From Pyropia haitanensis (taxonomy: Eukaryota > Rhodophyta > Bangiophyceae > Bangiales > Bangiaceae), in NCBI GenBank assembly GCA_008729055.1, contig SDUX01000008.1:806001-870000 (forward strand): 64,000 nucleotides of DNA, in the 5' to 3' direction. Shown here in pieces: positions 54,805-64,000 of the stretch; positions within the stretch are counted from its first letter, which is position 1, and every line of letters begins with the position of its first letter. A program made the position numbers and the translations under genes. The notes beneath the pieces were generated by a model that saw nothing but the letters and a program-made list of their open reading frames with translations, had not been told where the DNA came from and did not search any database.

Positions 54805-57018
54805 CAACAGTCCTACGCTCTCATTGGACCGTTAAAGAAACAACTTACCCAAGACATTTAAAATTTAATCCAAGTGCCTAAGTTCAGGCGCGGAGATAGG
54901 ACTTGGCTACCTCTGACCTGGTCACGGCCACCGCGACCATTTGGCAATGCGGTTGCTGCCGTGCCCACACAGCTTCCCGGTTGCTTCGCTAGCCCACGCT
55001 ACCTTTTCTTGCCCGCTGCGTACGAAGGGCAAGCCGGCCGCTAAAGCGACGGCGGGCCAGCGTGGCGGGCGCAACACCGCTCATGAAGCGGCAGCACAGG
55101 GGTAGCGGCAGCGAGGGGGGCGACGGCACAGACAGCACCGACAAGCGCTGTCATGGCGGTGCGCGAGAGAGATGCCGTCGAGGAACATGGCGGATAGGGG
55201 GCCACGCGGGCCCGCGGCTGCAGCCACTGTCACTAAAGCCCGAATCCGCTACGCAAGGCCTACACAGCCCACACACATACACACATCGCTTGTACAAGTC
55301 AACAGTCTCCCACAAGTCATACTTGGATCCGCGAGACGCGATTGCTTTACAGCTCGGGTGTCTCTTCTCTGGACACCCCGAGCCGCCTGGGGCATGTACG
55401 GGGGGCCCCTTGTGCCTCGCTATGTCCACTCACGAACGGCTCGTCGCCACGTGGTGGGCCTGTGACTGGGCGAGTTCGGGAGCTCCCCGCACTTCGACGA
55501 TCACGCGGCCGCGCGTGACGTGCCGCGAGGTTGCCGAGTGACAATCTCGCGGGCAGCAAATTACGGAAGGCGTTGCAGCGTCTGCACTCTTCATGGAACA
55601 CTTGGATGCACCCCAAGTAAGGGGAGGGGGGGAGGTTCCGGCTCATTAACCAATAGGCAGGTAGCAGACGTGACAAATTAGTGCATCGATCAGACTTGCC
55701 TTCCAAGGCTTCGGAGTCGATCACCAAATTCTTTCTCGAGAAGGTCCGATCCCAACGTCTCAGAATCGAGACGCCGCGCGCCCTGGAGCTTGAGTCGCAG
55801 GCCGTGCCGTAGACTGGCTTCCAACCGCCGCTCGCCGTCTCACACCGAGTTGGCACGGTCCCCCACGCTGACGCGCGCCTGCACGCACGCCCCTCGCCTC
55901 TCTCCCCGCGAGGCTCCCGATGACCTTCCACTTGCTCGAGTCGACATCGATCATCGGCGGCATCGCTGTAGGTGCTCGGGTCCACGTCTGCCCTACCGTT
56001 GGGCAAGGTTATGGGAGATGTGAAGCGCCAGCGCTAGTTCTTGATGACTCGCCGGGGTCCCGAGCAGCTGGAGGGAATGGACGCGCGTATCTGTTTGTGC
56101 ATCTGTGCCTCGTACTGCATGAGTGGCATCATGGTGTCTAACTGTGTGTTTAGGCCGTGTGTTTTGCTGCGTGTTTTGGTATTTCTTTTTTTGTTCGTTC
56201 TTTGCATGCGTGTGGGTCTTTTTTGCGTGGATCGGTCAAGAAGACAAGGCATGAACGGGGGCGCTGGTGAAGCTGTGCTGCCTGGAGTTGGTGGACGCAT
56301 CCAGAGGCAAGAAGTGACGGGATTCGGAGAGAGAGAGAAGCATTTAGGATGGAAGGCGGGGTCGATGACGGGAGAGAGGCTCAAGATGGGGGGTGCGTTG
56401 ATGTGGGTGGGGGGGTTGGGTTGCCAAGAGGGTGGCGACGGCGTAAAGCTCTTGTGGGCGGGGGGTGGAGATGTGGGGAAGTGCGAGAGGCGAGCAGGCT
56501 TCTCCCCCTCCCCACCGTCAGCGGGAAGGGCGCCGCTACGGTGGGGCGGTGAGGAGGCTCGCCAACAACAGATACAACAAACAATAAAACGTGCTCTTGA
56601 CGCCATGTAGGAGCCACGTGACGGGGAGCACAGAAACGGGGCGGCCGGTGGGCATCACAAACGCAGTTGCCCAGAGGTCCCAGGAAATAGTTGTGCGCCA
56701 GCCCTGGCGGCCGCCCTGTATTGATTTTTCCGAGGACGAATTGCCCTTCCCGTGAGTACCGCAAGTCTCAACTCCTCAACCTGGAGCTGCACTACGGATC
56801 CGAGCTCTGTGATTGGCCCAGAAGGCTGTCACGGCTGACCGTTTGTGACATGGCAGAGCGGTTCCGCCGGTGCACTCGGGCCCACCGGACGCCCATTGGT
56901 CCGGTAACCCCTCGACCCCAACAAGGTCCAACAAAGGGGGTGCGCGTTAGGCGATTTTGCCCCACCGCCGCGCTAACGAAAGTAGTGCGCGATGCATGCC
57001 CGGGGACAACGTGACGAT
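54569..57018 (-). mobile_element. Transposon-like element copy B (2450 bp), short form, inverted
   Basis: It begins ATCGTCACGTTTCCCCCGG at 54569 and ends ..CCGGGGACAACGTGACGAT at 57018. Read on the minus strand it is copy A without the 1022-bp segment. It lies 460 bases from copy A, and together they form a large near-palindrome. No transposase is recognised. The near-identity of the copies implies very recent duplication or transposition, or gene conversion. Confidence 0.7.
54805..57018 (-). repeat. Outer inverted-repeat arm, right (2214 bp)
   Basis: This is the exact reverse complement of 50637-52850 as far as I checked. See the left arm for the pairing. Confidence 0.95.
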
Positions 57019-57589
57019 CCAAGCTGGCAATCGCCCACCGCACCTGTAGCCGTGACGTGGCGTCGTTGTTGATTGGCCCACAGCTTGCCGTGTGCGCTGA
57101 CTTTGTTCCTGGTGTCAGCGCGCGGCTGGTGGTCGTGCGCCGATCGTTTCCATGAGAATTGATTTCGGTGGCGGTTGTGGCGCGCGTCTCCCTCGGACAA
57201 TCCAGACTCCCGGATCTGGTGGGATCCGGTGCCGCGCATCTCGTCCATAGCATTGAGGACGGGTTCCCCCCCTCTCTGGAGGGGCGAAGGCCGGACGTGA
57301 TGCCTGGGACCCACCCCGCCAGCTGCCGTCGCGCAACCGCAGAGGTCAACCATCAGCGGCTGTGGGCAGAGTCGCCGCGCAGTCGACGCCTCTGCCCCTC
57401 CTCCCCTCGCCAAGGAGCTGCCACGTGGTAGCAAAACGTGGCCGCTCCGCCCTCCCCCATGGGCTGGCCGCCGGCCTGCCGCACCCAGCCGTGGGCAAGA
57501 CGCTTCCGTACACGGCGCTGGCGTCCCCCCCACATGCTCCCCACTGGGCGTGGTGAACTCCCCCCCCATCATCTTCCCTCCCCCGGACA
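57019..57589. other. 5' flank of the membrane protein gene
   Basis: This is the region between the element and the ATG at 57590. No coding domain is recognised. It presumably contains the promoter. Confidence 0.4.
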
Positions 57590-58849
57590 ATGCACCCCAC
57601 TACCGCATTCTGGATGGCCGCCCGCTGGCCCTGTCGCCGCGGTGCTGCTGCCGCTGCCTGTCTTCTCGCCACATCCGTCCTGCTGCGGTTTCACGTTTCA
57701 GCGGTGGCGGTCGCCCCTGTCCCCCAAGGCCCCGGCGCGGTCATTCCCTTTCCCGACCCCCCCGCCGGCGTTGCCGTCGGCCGCCTCCACACCCTACCCG
57801 CCCTGCAATGCCGGCTGCCACGGGACGGCCCGCCCGGCCTGTGCACACCGCCGTCGTGGGGCTCTGCCTGGGCCGCCCGCCCCGCCTTCGACGACGATGA
57901 CCGCCGCACGACGACGAGCGGCCTCGCCTCGGACGGCCCCCCCGCCAACGACGCGGACATTGACGACGACGGCGTCGGCCAACCGCCCGGCGTGCTGCGC
58001 CAGCTGTTTCGCGACCTCTCCCTCATCGGCAGCCCCGCCGAGCCGCATCCGGACCTCTCCACATCCCTGACATGGGTGGTCCCCCGTCGCGCCGCGGGCG
58101 CCGGCGTCGCCGACGGCGTCGTGTACCCGGGCGCGGTGGTGCGCGCGCTGACGCTCCGCCGCAACAGTGTGGGTGGGCACGTGCGGCGGGTGCGCGGCCG
58201 CGCGTTTGACGTGCTGGTCTTCTCCCACACCACCGTCGGGCGGTGCCCGGGGGAGGCTGGGGGGGGGTGCGGCCTGCCGACGGCGCTGGATACGCTCAAC
58301 GCCCGCCGCGGCGCGCCGCTGGCGGCTCTCACCGTCTCGACATTGGCAGCGGAAAGCGACGAGCCAGGCGTGCGCCGCGGGGAGCGCGGCGCCGCTGCCG
58401 CCAGCGTCAGCCCCCCCGCCCCTCCTACGACGCGACGCCTCGTAACCATGGCCGACGCGCCGCTGCTGTCCATCGGCCGGGCAGTCGTTGCCGACGGCCG
58501 CTGGCTCGCCGCCGCCGACGCGCGGGCCCCCCCCCCTGCAACCCTAACACTGCGCCTCGGCTGGGCGCCGCCGCCGCCGCTCCGGCCCGTCACGGCTTGG
58601 GCGCTCGGCGACGGCTCCGCGGCGGGTGTGGCGGCGTCGGCGGCGTGGCTCACCACGACCGCGTCGGTGTTGTGTGGCGTGGCGCCGGCGGCGTTTGTGA
58701 GTGATGTGAGGCGGCTGTGTCGAGGGGTGCCGCGCGCGCGGCTGCGCTGGCGGCGGCGGCAACGGCTCCTTGGTGGTGACCGCAGCAACGGCAACGGCGG
58801 CCGGCCCGCCGGCAGGGACGCTGTCCTAGACGAGCTGCTCGCGGCGTGA
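57590..58849 (+). CDS. Secretory-pathway protein of unknown function, N-terminal part
   Basis: Not recognised. From MHPTTAFWMAARWPC a hydrophobic Ala/Leu segment (AAAAACLLATSVLLRF) looks like a signal peptide or anchor. About 380 residues follow, with plausible lumenal sequence (VAVGRLHTLPALQCRLP, VVYPGAVVRALTLRRNSVGG, AFDVLVFSHTTVG) and acidic and Gly-rich inserts. The frame ends at a TGA (58847-58849) that overlaps a good splice donor, gtgagagg, at 58846. The stop may therefore be intronic, with the gene continuing into the membrane region ending at 59874. The same frame stays open from 58850 to about 59130. Confidence 0.45.
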   Translation: MHPTTAFWMAARWPCRRGAAAAACLLATSVLLRFHVSAVAVAPVPQGPGAVIPFPDPPAGVAVGRLHTLPALQCRLPRDGPPGLCTPPSWGSAWAARPAFDDDDRRTTTSGLASDGPPANDADIDDDGVGQPPGVLRQLFRDLSLIGSPAEPHPDLSTSLTWVVPRRAAGAGVADGVVYPGAVVRALTLRRNSVGGHVRRVRGRAFDVLVFSHTTVGRCPGEAGGGCGLPTALDTLNARRGAPLAALTVSTLAAESDEPGVRRGERGAAAASVSPPAPPTTRRLVTMADAPLLSIGRAVVADGRWLAAADARAPPPATLTLRLGWAPPPPLRPVTAWALGDGSAAGVAASAAWLTTTASVLCGVAPAAFVSDVRRLCRGVPRARLRWRRRQRLLGGDRSNGNGGRPAGRDAVLDELLAA

Positions 58850-59115
58850 GAGGTGGGGCCACCACCGGTAGAGGCGTCCACGTCGGCGCCACTCGTGGCG
58901 CCGTGCCCACCGGCTGCCAACGACAGCAGCGGCAGTGGTAACAGCAGCGACGAGGCGACGGCGGCGGCAACGGCTGCGACGGCGGCAAGCGCGATGGTGG
59001 CCGAGCTGGCGCCGTCGGGACCACCGTACGGCACGCCCCGGGCCCAGGCACTACAGGCGGACCAGCCGGGCGCCAACGGGACCGCCGTGCCAGACCCCCG
59101 CGCGCGTCTCGGCTG

Positions 59116-59874
59116 GTGTGCGCTACCCCCCCCACCGCCTCTAGTGGCGACCGGCGGGGCTTCCACTTTGCCCGCCCCCCCCCCCCCCCCGACGCCAATG
59201 CCGCCTCCGAGGACGGCGCGCTGGCGCGGTCAGAGCTCGACTGGGAGCTGCAGCAGACCGCCAACTGGGCGTCCTTCACGGCCGGCGACTACACGCGGTC
59301 GACGTTTCGGGCGGAACCCCCCACCACCCCTACCACGGACATTGAGGTCATCCTGGCGGTCATTGTCGTCGCGCCCGAGGTCGCCGCGCTCGCGCTGCTC
59401 GGCATGACATCGGCACCCGCAGGGGATGACGGCGACCGCGGCCGCCGCCGTGACCGGCAGGCCTTTTTCCTGATCCTCGCCACGGGCTTCTTGTCGCTCG
59501 GCGGCATTGTCGCGCTCGGCGTGGCCGAGACGCACGGCGCCGCGTGGCGCGTCGCGGCGGTAGCGGAACTGGCCGCCGCGCACCGGACCGACGGGACGAC
59601 GGGCTGGGGGGGGGTGCTCGTCACGCACACCGAGCGCCTGACGGTGTTGACTCCGGTTGGGTATCGGCCGCGGCTAGTGGGGGGGCTGGCAATTGGGCTG
59701 GTCACCACGTACGTAGGCGTTTCCGCCGCGTCGGCGGTGCGGCTGTTGGGGTGGCGGTGGCGGTGGCCGTGGTCGTGGCAGCGGCGGGCGGCGGTCGAGG
59801 CGGGCGGCACTGACATGGAGGTAGCTCCGCCGTGGGAGTCGGAGATGCCGAAAGGCGACGAGGTCATGTTGTAA
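59116..59874 (+). CDS. Multi-pass membrane region, probably the 3' part of the preceding gene
   Basis: This frame has no ATG at its head, which suggests it is a later exon. After RSELDWELQQTANWASFTAG it has three membrane segments: VILAVIVVAPEVAALALLG (about 59347), FFLILATGFLSLGGIVALGV (about 59464) and LVGGLAIGLVTTYVGVSAA (about 59677). The lumenal stretch between segments 2 and 3 is long, and the tail is short and acidic, ending GDEVML. The entry frame from upstream shifts near the C runs at 59127-59134 or 59174-59190. With the part at 57590 it would form one protein with a large N-terminal domain and three C-terminal membrane helices. Function unknown. Confidence 0.45.
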   Translation: MCATPPTASSGDRRGFHFARPPPPPDANAASEDGALARSELDWELQQTANWASFTAGDYTRSTFRAEPPTTPTTDIEVILAVIVVAPEVAALALLGMTSAPAGDDGDRGRRRDRQAFFLILATGFLSLGGIVALGVAETHGAAWRVAAVAELAAAHRTDGTTGWGGVLVTHTERLTVLTPVGYRPRLVGGLAIGLVTTYVGVSAASAVRLLGWRWRWPWSWQRRAAVEAGGTDMEVAPPWESEMPKGDEVML

Positions 59875-60271
59875 GGTACCTTTTTTTTTTTGGCGCGGGA
59901 GGGGTGGTCACCGTGGGAATAGTGATGAATGACAGACGCGCAAGCCGGGCGGCGAACGAGCGCCGCAACGTTAGAGGTACGTACTCTTCCTCTTGTGTCG
60001 TTGGTGTGGTACGAGCAGCACGAGCCACTTCTTCTGGTTACACTCGCCAACCCGACGCGTCTGCAGACACAGGTGTGTCAAAGGTCAAGCCATCTTGAGC
60101 ACACAGACGTGCCAAAGGTCAAGCAAAGCAATCTTGCGAGTACGGACGCACGCGCGGTGACGCCACCGCGCCGGTCCCCGTCCCGAGCGCGTGCCCCCAC
60201 GACCGCGGTGGCAACCCCCCCCCTCCACTGCAGGCCAGCCCGCCGACGCGGCGGCGGCCGTGACCGCCGCG
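59875..60271. other. Convergent intergenic region
   Basis: It contains an 11-base T run (59880-59890) just after the stop and a duplicated phrase, (t)gtcaaaggtcaagc / gccaaaggtcaagc, at about 60076 and 60111. No gene is seen. Confidence 0.4.
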
Positions 60272-62212
60272 TCAGTAGGGCGGCAACGCCCACCGAAGGG
60301 CACCCCAAACCCCACCCGCGGTGGCGCTGACGGCGGCTGCCCCTCCCCCCACCACCCCCCCCACGATGCGGCTTGCGCCGCCAACGGTGCCGCCCACGAC
60401 GCCGCCGATGGCGCGGCTCGTGGCGAGGGCGGCCCCCCCCACGGCCTGCCCCATGCCCCAGCCTTTGTCGTCGCCGCCACTGGCCCGTGCGGGCGTGCAC
60501 GGCGGCGGCACCGCCACGTATTCCTTTGACGGCACCTTCGTGAGGACCGCCTCCCACACCAAGTGGCTCACCGGGTCGTCCGTGATGTCCATGTGCGAGC
60601 CGACCACATCCCACAGCCCCCCTGCGCCCTCATCCACAAACTTTTTCGAGTCGACGCTGAGCAGCTCTCCCGGCGCCAGGTTGTACGACTGAACCGCATC
60701 GTCCATGACCGCGTGCCGCGCCGGCACCGACGGCGACAGGTCCTTGTCGGCGCCCACCGAGCCGAGCGGCGGGCCGTACATGAGCGTATAGTGGGCGAGC
60801 GCCCGGTCCGACGGCGAGTAGGTGACGGTGACGGCGCCCGCGACGGGCCGGTGCGGGCCCGGCGCCACCAACCGCCGGTACGCGCCGCCGGGGCGGAATG
60901 CGGCGGTCGGGACCGCCGCCTGGATGAGCGCCGCCGAGTGGAGACGCGCGGGCAGCGTCGACGTACCGCCACGCGGGCCGAGCGCGGTGCCACACACCAT
61001 GTGCGCGCCGAGGCTGTGGCCGATCGCGTGGAATCTGACCGCGCCGGTGCGGGTCCGGTCCTCGCCCGCGGCGGTCATGAGGGACGCGACGAGGTTGTGG
61101 ACGGCGGTGCGGCCAAGGTGCGCGGCGCGGCGCTGGAAGGCCGCAAAGACAACGTCGGAGAGTGGGCTCAGCAGCAGCCGCAGCGGCGCAAAGAGGGTAC
61201 CGCCAGAGGAAGGGGCGGAAGCTGACGCCGCGATCGGTGCCGCCGTCGCCACGTCGGCAGCGGTGGGGCGAGAGGAGGAGGCGGCTGCCTCCTCGGCCGC
61301 CGCCGCGGCGGCCTCGAGGCGGAACGCCGCGGCCGCGCGAGCGCCATCGTCAGTGCCGCCCGTCGCGCCGCCGTCCTCATCTTCCGACAGGGGTTCGAGC
61401 GCCGCGCCGAGCTCGGCGAGCGCGGCGATCGTCGCCGCGGGCAGCGCCGCGTCGTCGTCGGCGCCGTCTGCGCCGCCGCCGCCGGCCGTCGCCGGCGCGC
61501 CCGTGTCGAGCGCCGCGACCGCTGTGGCGACGCGGCCCCCGCCGCCACCGCCCCCGCCGGCTGCGCCGGGAGCCACCCGCCCCGCCGCGGCAGACGCGGC
61601 GGTGACCACCTGCGCCGCCGTCTCTGGCACAACGACGGACGCGGCGAGGGTGGTCAGCGCCCCCTGCACCCGCGCCGCGTCGGCGCCGTCGAGCGCAGCG
61701 GCAAGCGCGTTGGCCTGTGCGCCCACCGCCGCGACGGCGGCGGCGTCGTCGCCCGCACCACCCGCCGCCGCCACCGCCGCCGCCGCCGACGCCGCCGCGA
61801 CGGGCGTCCCCGCCGCGGGCGTGTCGACGGCGGCGGCGAGGACCGCCGCGGGCAGCGTCGCGCCCGACGTGTCGCCAAACTTGGACGGCCACTGCACGCC
61901 AATCAGCAGTGGGTTGAAGGCGTCGCCGCCGGTCCCGCCGTAGACCTCAGCCGCGCGGCGGATGTCGGCGCTGTCATCGGCCATGGCGCTCATCCAGCGG
62001 ATGTAGCTCTTGTGCGCGTCGGCGGCGGAGGTGTTCCACCCATGGCAGACGATGAACACGTCCGTGACGGGGTTGGTGCGGCGGGCGAGGCGGGCGGCCA
62101 GCTGGGCCGACATGGGCGGGTCCCCGTCGGCTTCAGCCTGCTCCTCGCCCTTGGCGTTCAAGCAGATGAGGAAGAAGTGGAGGTTGGTCTTCCCAAGCGG
62201 GAAGACGGGCAT
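60272..62212 (-). CDS. Alpha/beta-hydrolase, lipase- or esterase-like, with glycine-zipper tail
   Basis: This 646-residue protein starts MPVFPLGKTNLHFFLICLNA; an in-frame ATG 57 bases upstream is possible. An early strand with its loop reads VTDVFIVCHGWNTSAADAH (HGW, an oxyanion-type motif). The nucleophile elbow is HAIGHSLGAHMVCG with Ser at about 400. A likely catalytic His follows in VVGSHMDITDD, with an acid between them (for example in HAVMDDAVQS). Between strand 1 and the elbow lies an insert of about 240 Ala-rich residues. The last 60 residues form repeated small-residue motifs (RAIGGVVGGTVGGASRIVGG), a glycine-zipper pattern that may insert into or lie on a membrane. There is no signal peptide. 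The family resembles cytosolic lipase-like and DUF900-type hydrolases; the substrate is unknown. Confidence 0.7.
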   Translation of the reverse strand: MPVFPLGKTNLHFFLICLNAKGEEQAEADGDPPMSAQLAARLARRTNPVTDVFIVCHGWNTSAADAHKSYIRWMSAMADDSADIRRAAEVYGGTGGDAFNPLLIGVQWPSKFGDTSGATLPAAVLAAAVDTPAAGTPVAAASAAAAVAAAGGAGDDAAAVAAVGAQANALAAALDGADAARVQGALTTLAASVVVPETAAQVVTAASAAAGRVAPGAAGGGGGGGGRVATAVAALDTGAPATAGGGGADGADDDAALPAATIAALAELGAALEPLSEDEDGGATGGTDDGARAAAAFRLEAAAAAAEEAAASSSRPTAADVATAAPIAASASAPSSGGTLFAPLRLLLSPLSDVVFAAFQRRAAHLGRTAVHNLVASLMTAAGEDRTRTGAVRFHAIGHSLGAHMVCGTALGPRGGTSTLPARLHSAALIQAAVPTAAFRPGGAYRRLVAPGPHRPVAGAVTVTYSPSDRALAHYTLMYGPPLGSVGADKDLSPSVPARHAVMDDAVQSYNLAPGELLSVDSKKFVDEGAGGLWDVVGSHMDITDDPVSHLVWEAVLTKVPSKEYVAVPPPCTPARASGGDDKGWGMGQAVGGAALATSRAIGGVVGGTVGGASRIVGGVVGGGAAAVSATAGGVWGALRWALPPY

Positions 62213-63708
62213 GGTGGCAACCGGATGGAGACGAGGGGGGCAAGCAGGGGGGATGGGCGGCAAGGGCACAGGGCGCTGCGGGGAAAGCGGCCAGCCAACA
62301 GCTTGCGCGGCGGGGGCAAGGCGGAGGGAAACGTCGGCGACGGGCGATGGCGAGGGCGGCGGGACGCTGTGATGCTGCGACGGCCCGGGGGTGTGCCTTT
62401 AACGCTGCGACCACCGCCTGCGACGTCCGCCCGAAATGACGACACCGGCCGTCGCGTGTGACGCGCACGGCACCCGTTTGCGACGGGCACGCCGCGATGC
62501 GCCAGTCCCAGCGGTGCACCCCGCCCAGGCGCCCCTCCCTCCCAAAGGAGAGGGGTTGGCGCGTGCCACGCACGCACAACCCCGCCCACAACCCCCCCCC
62601 CCTCTCCACATCTCGGCAGCGCACACCGGCACGCAGCGTCCGCTCTCGTTGCTGCCGTGGGGGGCTTGCAGAGGACCACCACAACAGCCCCCCCCCCCCG
62701 CCACGCCGCAGCGTGATTGTCATGTGCTGGGCGGCTGCGCGCGACGAGGCGTGGTTTGACAACCATCCGACCGCCCGCACCGCTGGGGGGGGGGGGGAGC
62801 GGCAGGCTTCCAACCGCTCCGGCACTTCGTGGGCCGGGGAACGCGAGGGGGCGCCGCCGAGCGAACACCCGCCCCCCCCCCTCCTTGCCTGTTAGCGGGG
62901 CGGGCCCTCAGCACGAGGAGACACCGATGCACGGCACCCCCCCCGCAGCAGCAGCGTCTGGGCTCGACCGGTCCTCGGCGGGCGCCGCCGGCCCCACCGC
63001 CTGGTGTCACGCCACGCTGGCCGCCGCGAGTGGGGGTTGTGACTCGGGCGGGGCACGGCGGGCGAGCCACCGACAACGGACTGCGCAGGACGGGTGGCGA
63101 TGATCGGCGGCGGGGGTCGGCACGTCCGGCGACGATAGCCGACGGCCTGGTGATGACACGGACGCCGTGTACTGACCGCCAAAATTGTGCGGACTTGTGG
63201 ATCCCGACTTTGTTTGTCGGACATGGCCGCATCGTCTGCAGCTTGGCTGCGGGGGGGACCACGAACCCGCAGCGCGAGCACAGCAGCATGGAGGCGAGAG
63301 GGGAGTCACCTATATATGAGCGCGTGGACGCTCGCTGGACGACCAAGCCAGGGAGGCAGGGGATGTCGCCGTCGGGGACGACCAAGCTCCTCGAGCAAGA
63401 ACTGTCGCCATAGGCCGTCATGGCGCAGACGTTGGGAAAAGGCGGAGGGGTCCATGTCTTATGATAGATGAGTGGGCCTTTATTGTGGGGGGGGGGGGGC
63501 GGGTGTCAGCCGCGGGCGCCACGCACAGCGCGGTGGAGCGCCTGGGGCGGGGTGGACGGGGGGGTGCGCACCCAAGGACTTGCCAGTGGTATGGGGAGCA
63601 GCTGCGGGGTAATGTCGCAGACCAGAGGGGCACTCCGGGATGGAGATAGCATGGGTGGGATGGGGCAGCCCACCCACAGCACGTTGATGGTGGGGGGAGA
63701 GGGGAGGG
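62213..63708. other. Intergenic region, no gene recognised
   Basis: This is the promoter side of the hydrolase gene and upstream DNA of a possible gene at the right edge. Frames on both strands are short and lack domains. A tatatatg stretch lies at about 63311. Confidence 0.4.
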
Positions 63709-63715
63709 TATAAAA
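63709..63715 (+). promoter_or_regulatory. Possible TATA box
   Basis: TATAAAA occurs in a purine-rich setting (ggggagggtataaaacgag), about 190 bases before an ATG whose frame stays open to the end of the window. Such a motif is rare in this GC-rich sequence. Confidence 0.4.
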
Positions 63716-63906
63716 CGAGAGCAGCGTCACGTCGGTCCGTCCTTTGTCAGACACCGCCGTCGTGGCAGCGGGAGCGGGGCGTGTATGTACAGAGACAGAG
63801 TACCGTCCAGTGCAACATTAGGACTGGCTCGACTCGAGCATACAGGCATGCGACGGCGGCCTTGCTCCCCCGGCAGCAGCTTCACCAGTCTCACGCACAG
63901 GAGGAT

Positions 63907-64000
63907 ATGTCTCTCTTTACACATCCCCCCTCCAGCCGCCCTCCCGAGGCAGAGTCCACGACGAGAGCCGCCGCCGCCGACACCTCTATCCCACGCTGCG
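63907..64000 (+). CDS. Possible start of a gene cut by the window end
   Basis: An ATG at 63907 opens a frame of 31 codons (MSLFTHPPSSRPPEAESTTR..) that runs off the right edge without a stop. A TATA-like motif lies about 190 bases upstream. The peptide is too short to identify, so this could be chance. Confidence 0.25.
   Translation, partial: MSLFTHPPSSRPPEAESTTRAAAADTSIPRC

Noticed and set aside
1..64000. tRNA, rRNA and CRISPR features
   Set aside because: No cloverleaf with intact anticodon and T arms, no rRNA core and no spaced direct-repeat array was noticed by eye; a covariance search was not possible.

Overview
The window is nuclear DNA of a photosynthetic eukaryote, most probably a bangiophyte red alga of the Porphyra/Pyropia type. 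The genus is an inference. It rests on very GC-rich sequence full of G, C and GCC/GGC runs, proteins loaded with Ala, Gly and Pro tracts, few short GT-AG introns (donors such as gtacgtg), plastid-targeted nuclear genes (ribosomal protein L15 and a type I signal peptidase), a family-1 cellulose-binding module and a large lipoxygenase. Most long open frames are GC-driven shadows. Only genes with recognisable domains, splice sites or clear protein-like features are called.

Layout. 0-12 kb: a bZIP factor (+), LSM1 (+, one intron), an atypical SDR protein (-), an ESCRT-I TSG101/VPS23 protein (+) and plastid L15 (-, one intron). 12.6-17.3 kb: a giant PH-AGC kinase (-) with low-complexity insertions. 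20.8-26.8 kb: a small membrane protein (-), a dihydropteridine-reductase-like protein (+, frames broken at homopolymers) and a plastid signal peptidase I (-). 30-34 kb: two secreted wall-type proteins in tandem (+), an LPMO-like protein (three exons) and an expansin-like protein with a C-terminal CBM1. 34.5 and 49.3 kb: two members of a small secreted eight-cysteine peptide family, inside a dispersed duplication. 35-37.3 kb: a plastid-type ABC-F ATPase (+). 37.3-40.7 kb: coding-like but broken sequence. 44-46.7 kb: an SRPBCC-lipoxygenase fusion (+). 57.6-62.2 kb: a multi-pass membrane protein (+) and an alpha/beta hydrolase (-). A possible gene start runs off the right end.

The main structural feature is a 6.4-kb inverted arrangement at 50637-57018. 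It resolves into two copies of one transposon-like element in opposite orientation, both ending in ATCGTCACGTT. The first is 3472 bp and the second 2450 bp; they differ by one 1022-bp internal segment. The 2.2-kb arms look identical, so the event is recent. No transposase was recognised.

Several genes (LSM1, TSG101, the reductase-like gene, the membrane protein at 57.6 kb) change frame or read through at long G or C runs. These may be sequencing errors rather than mutations, and exact ends there are provisional. The genes are unrelated housekeeping and accessory genes with no operon logic. The exceptions are the neighbouring wall-active pair and the cysteine-rich family beside it.
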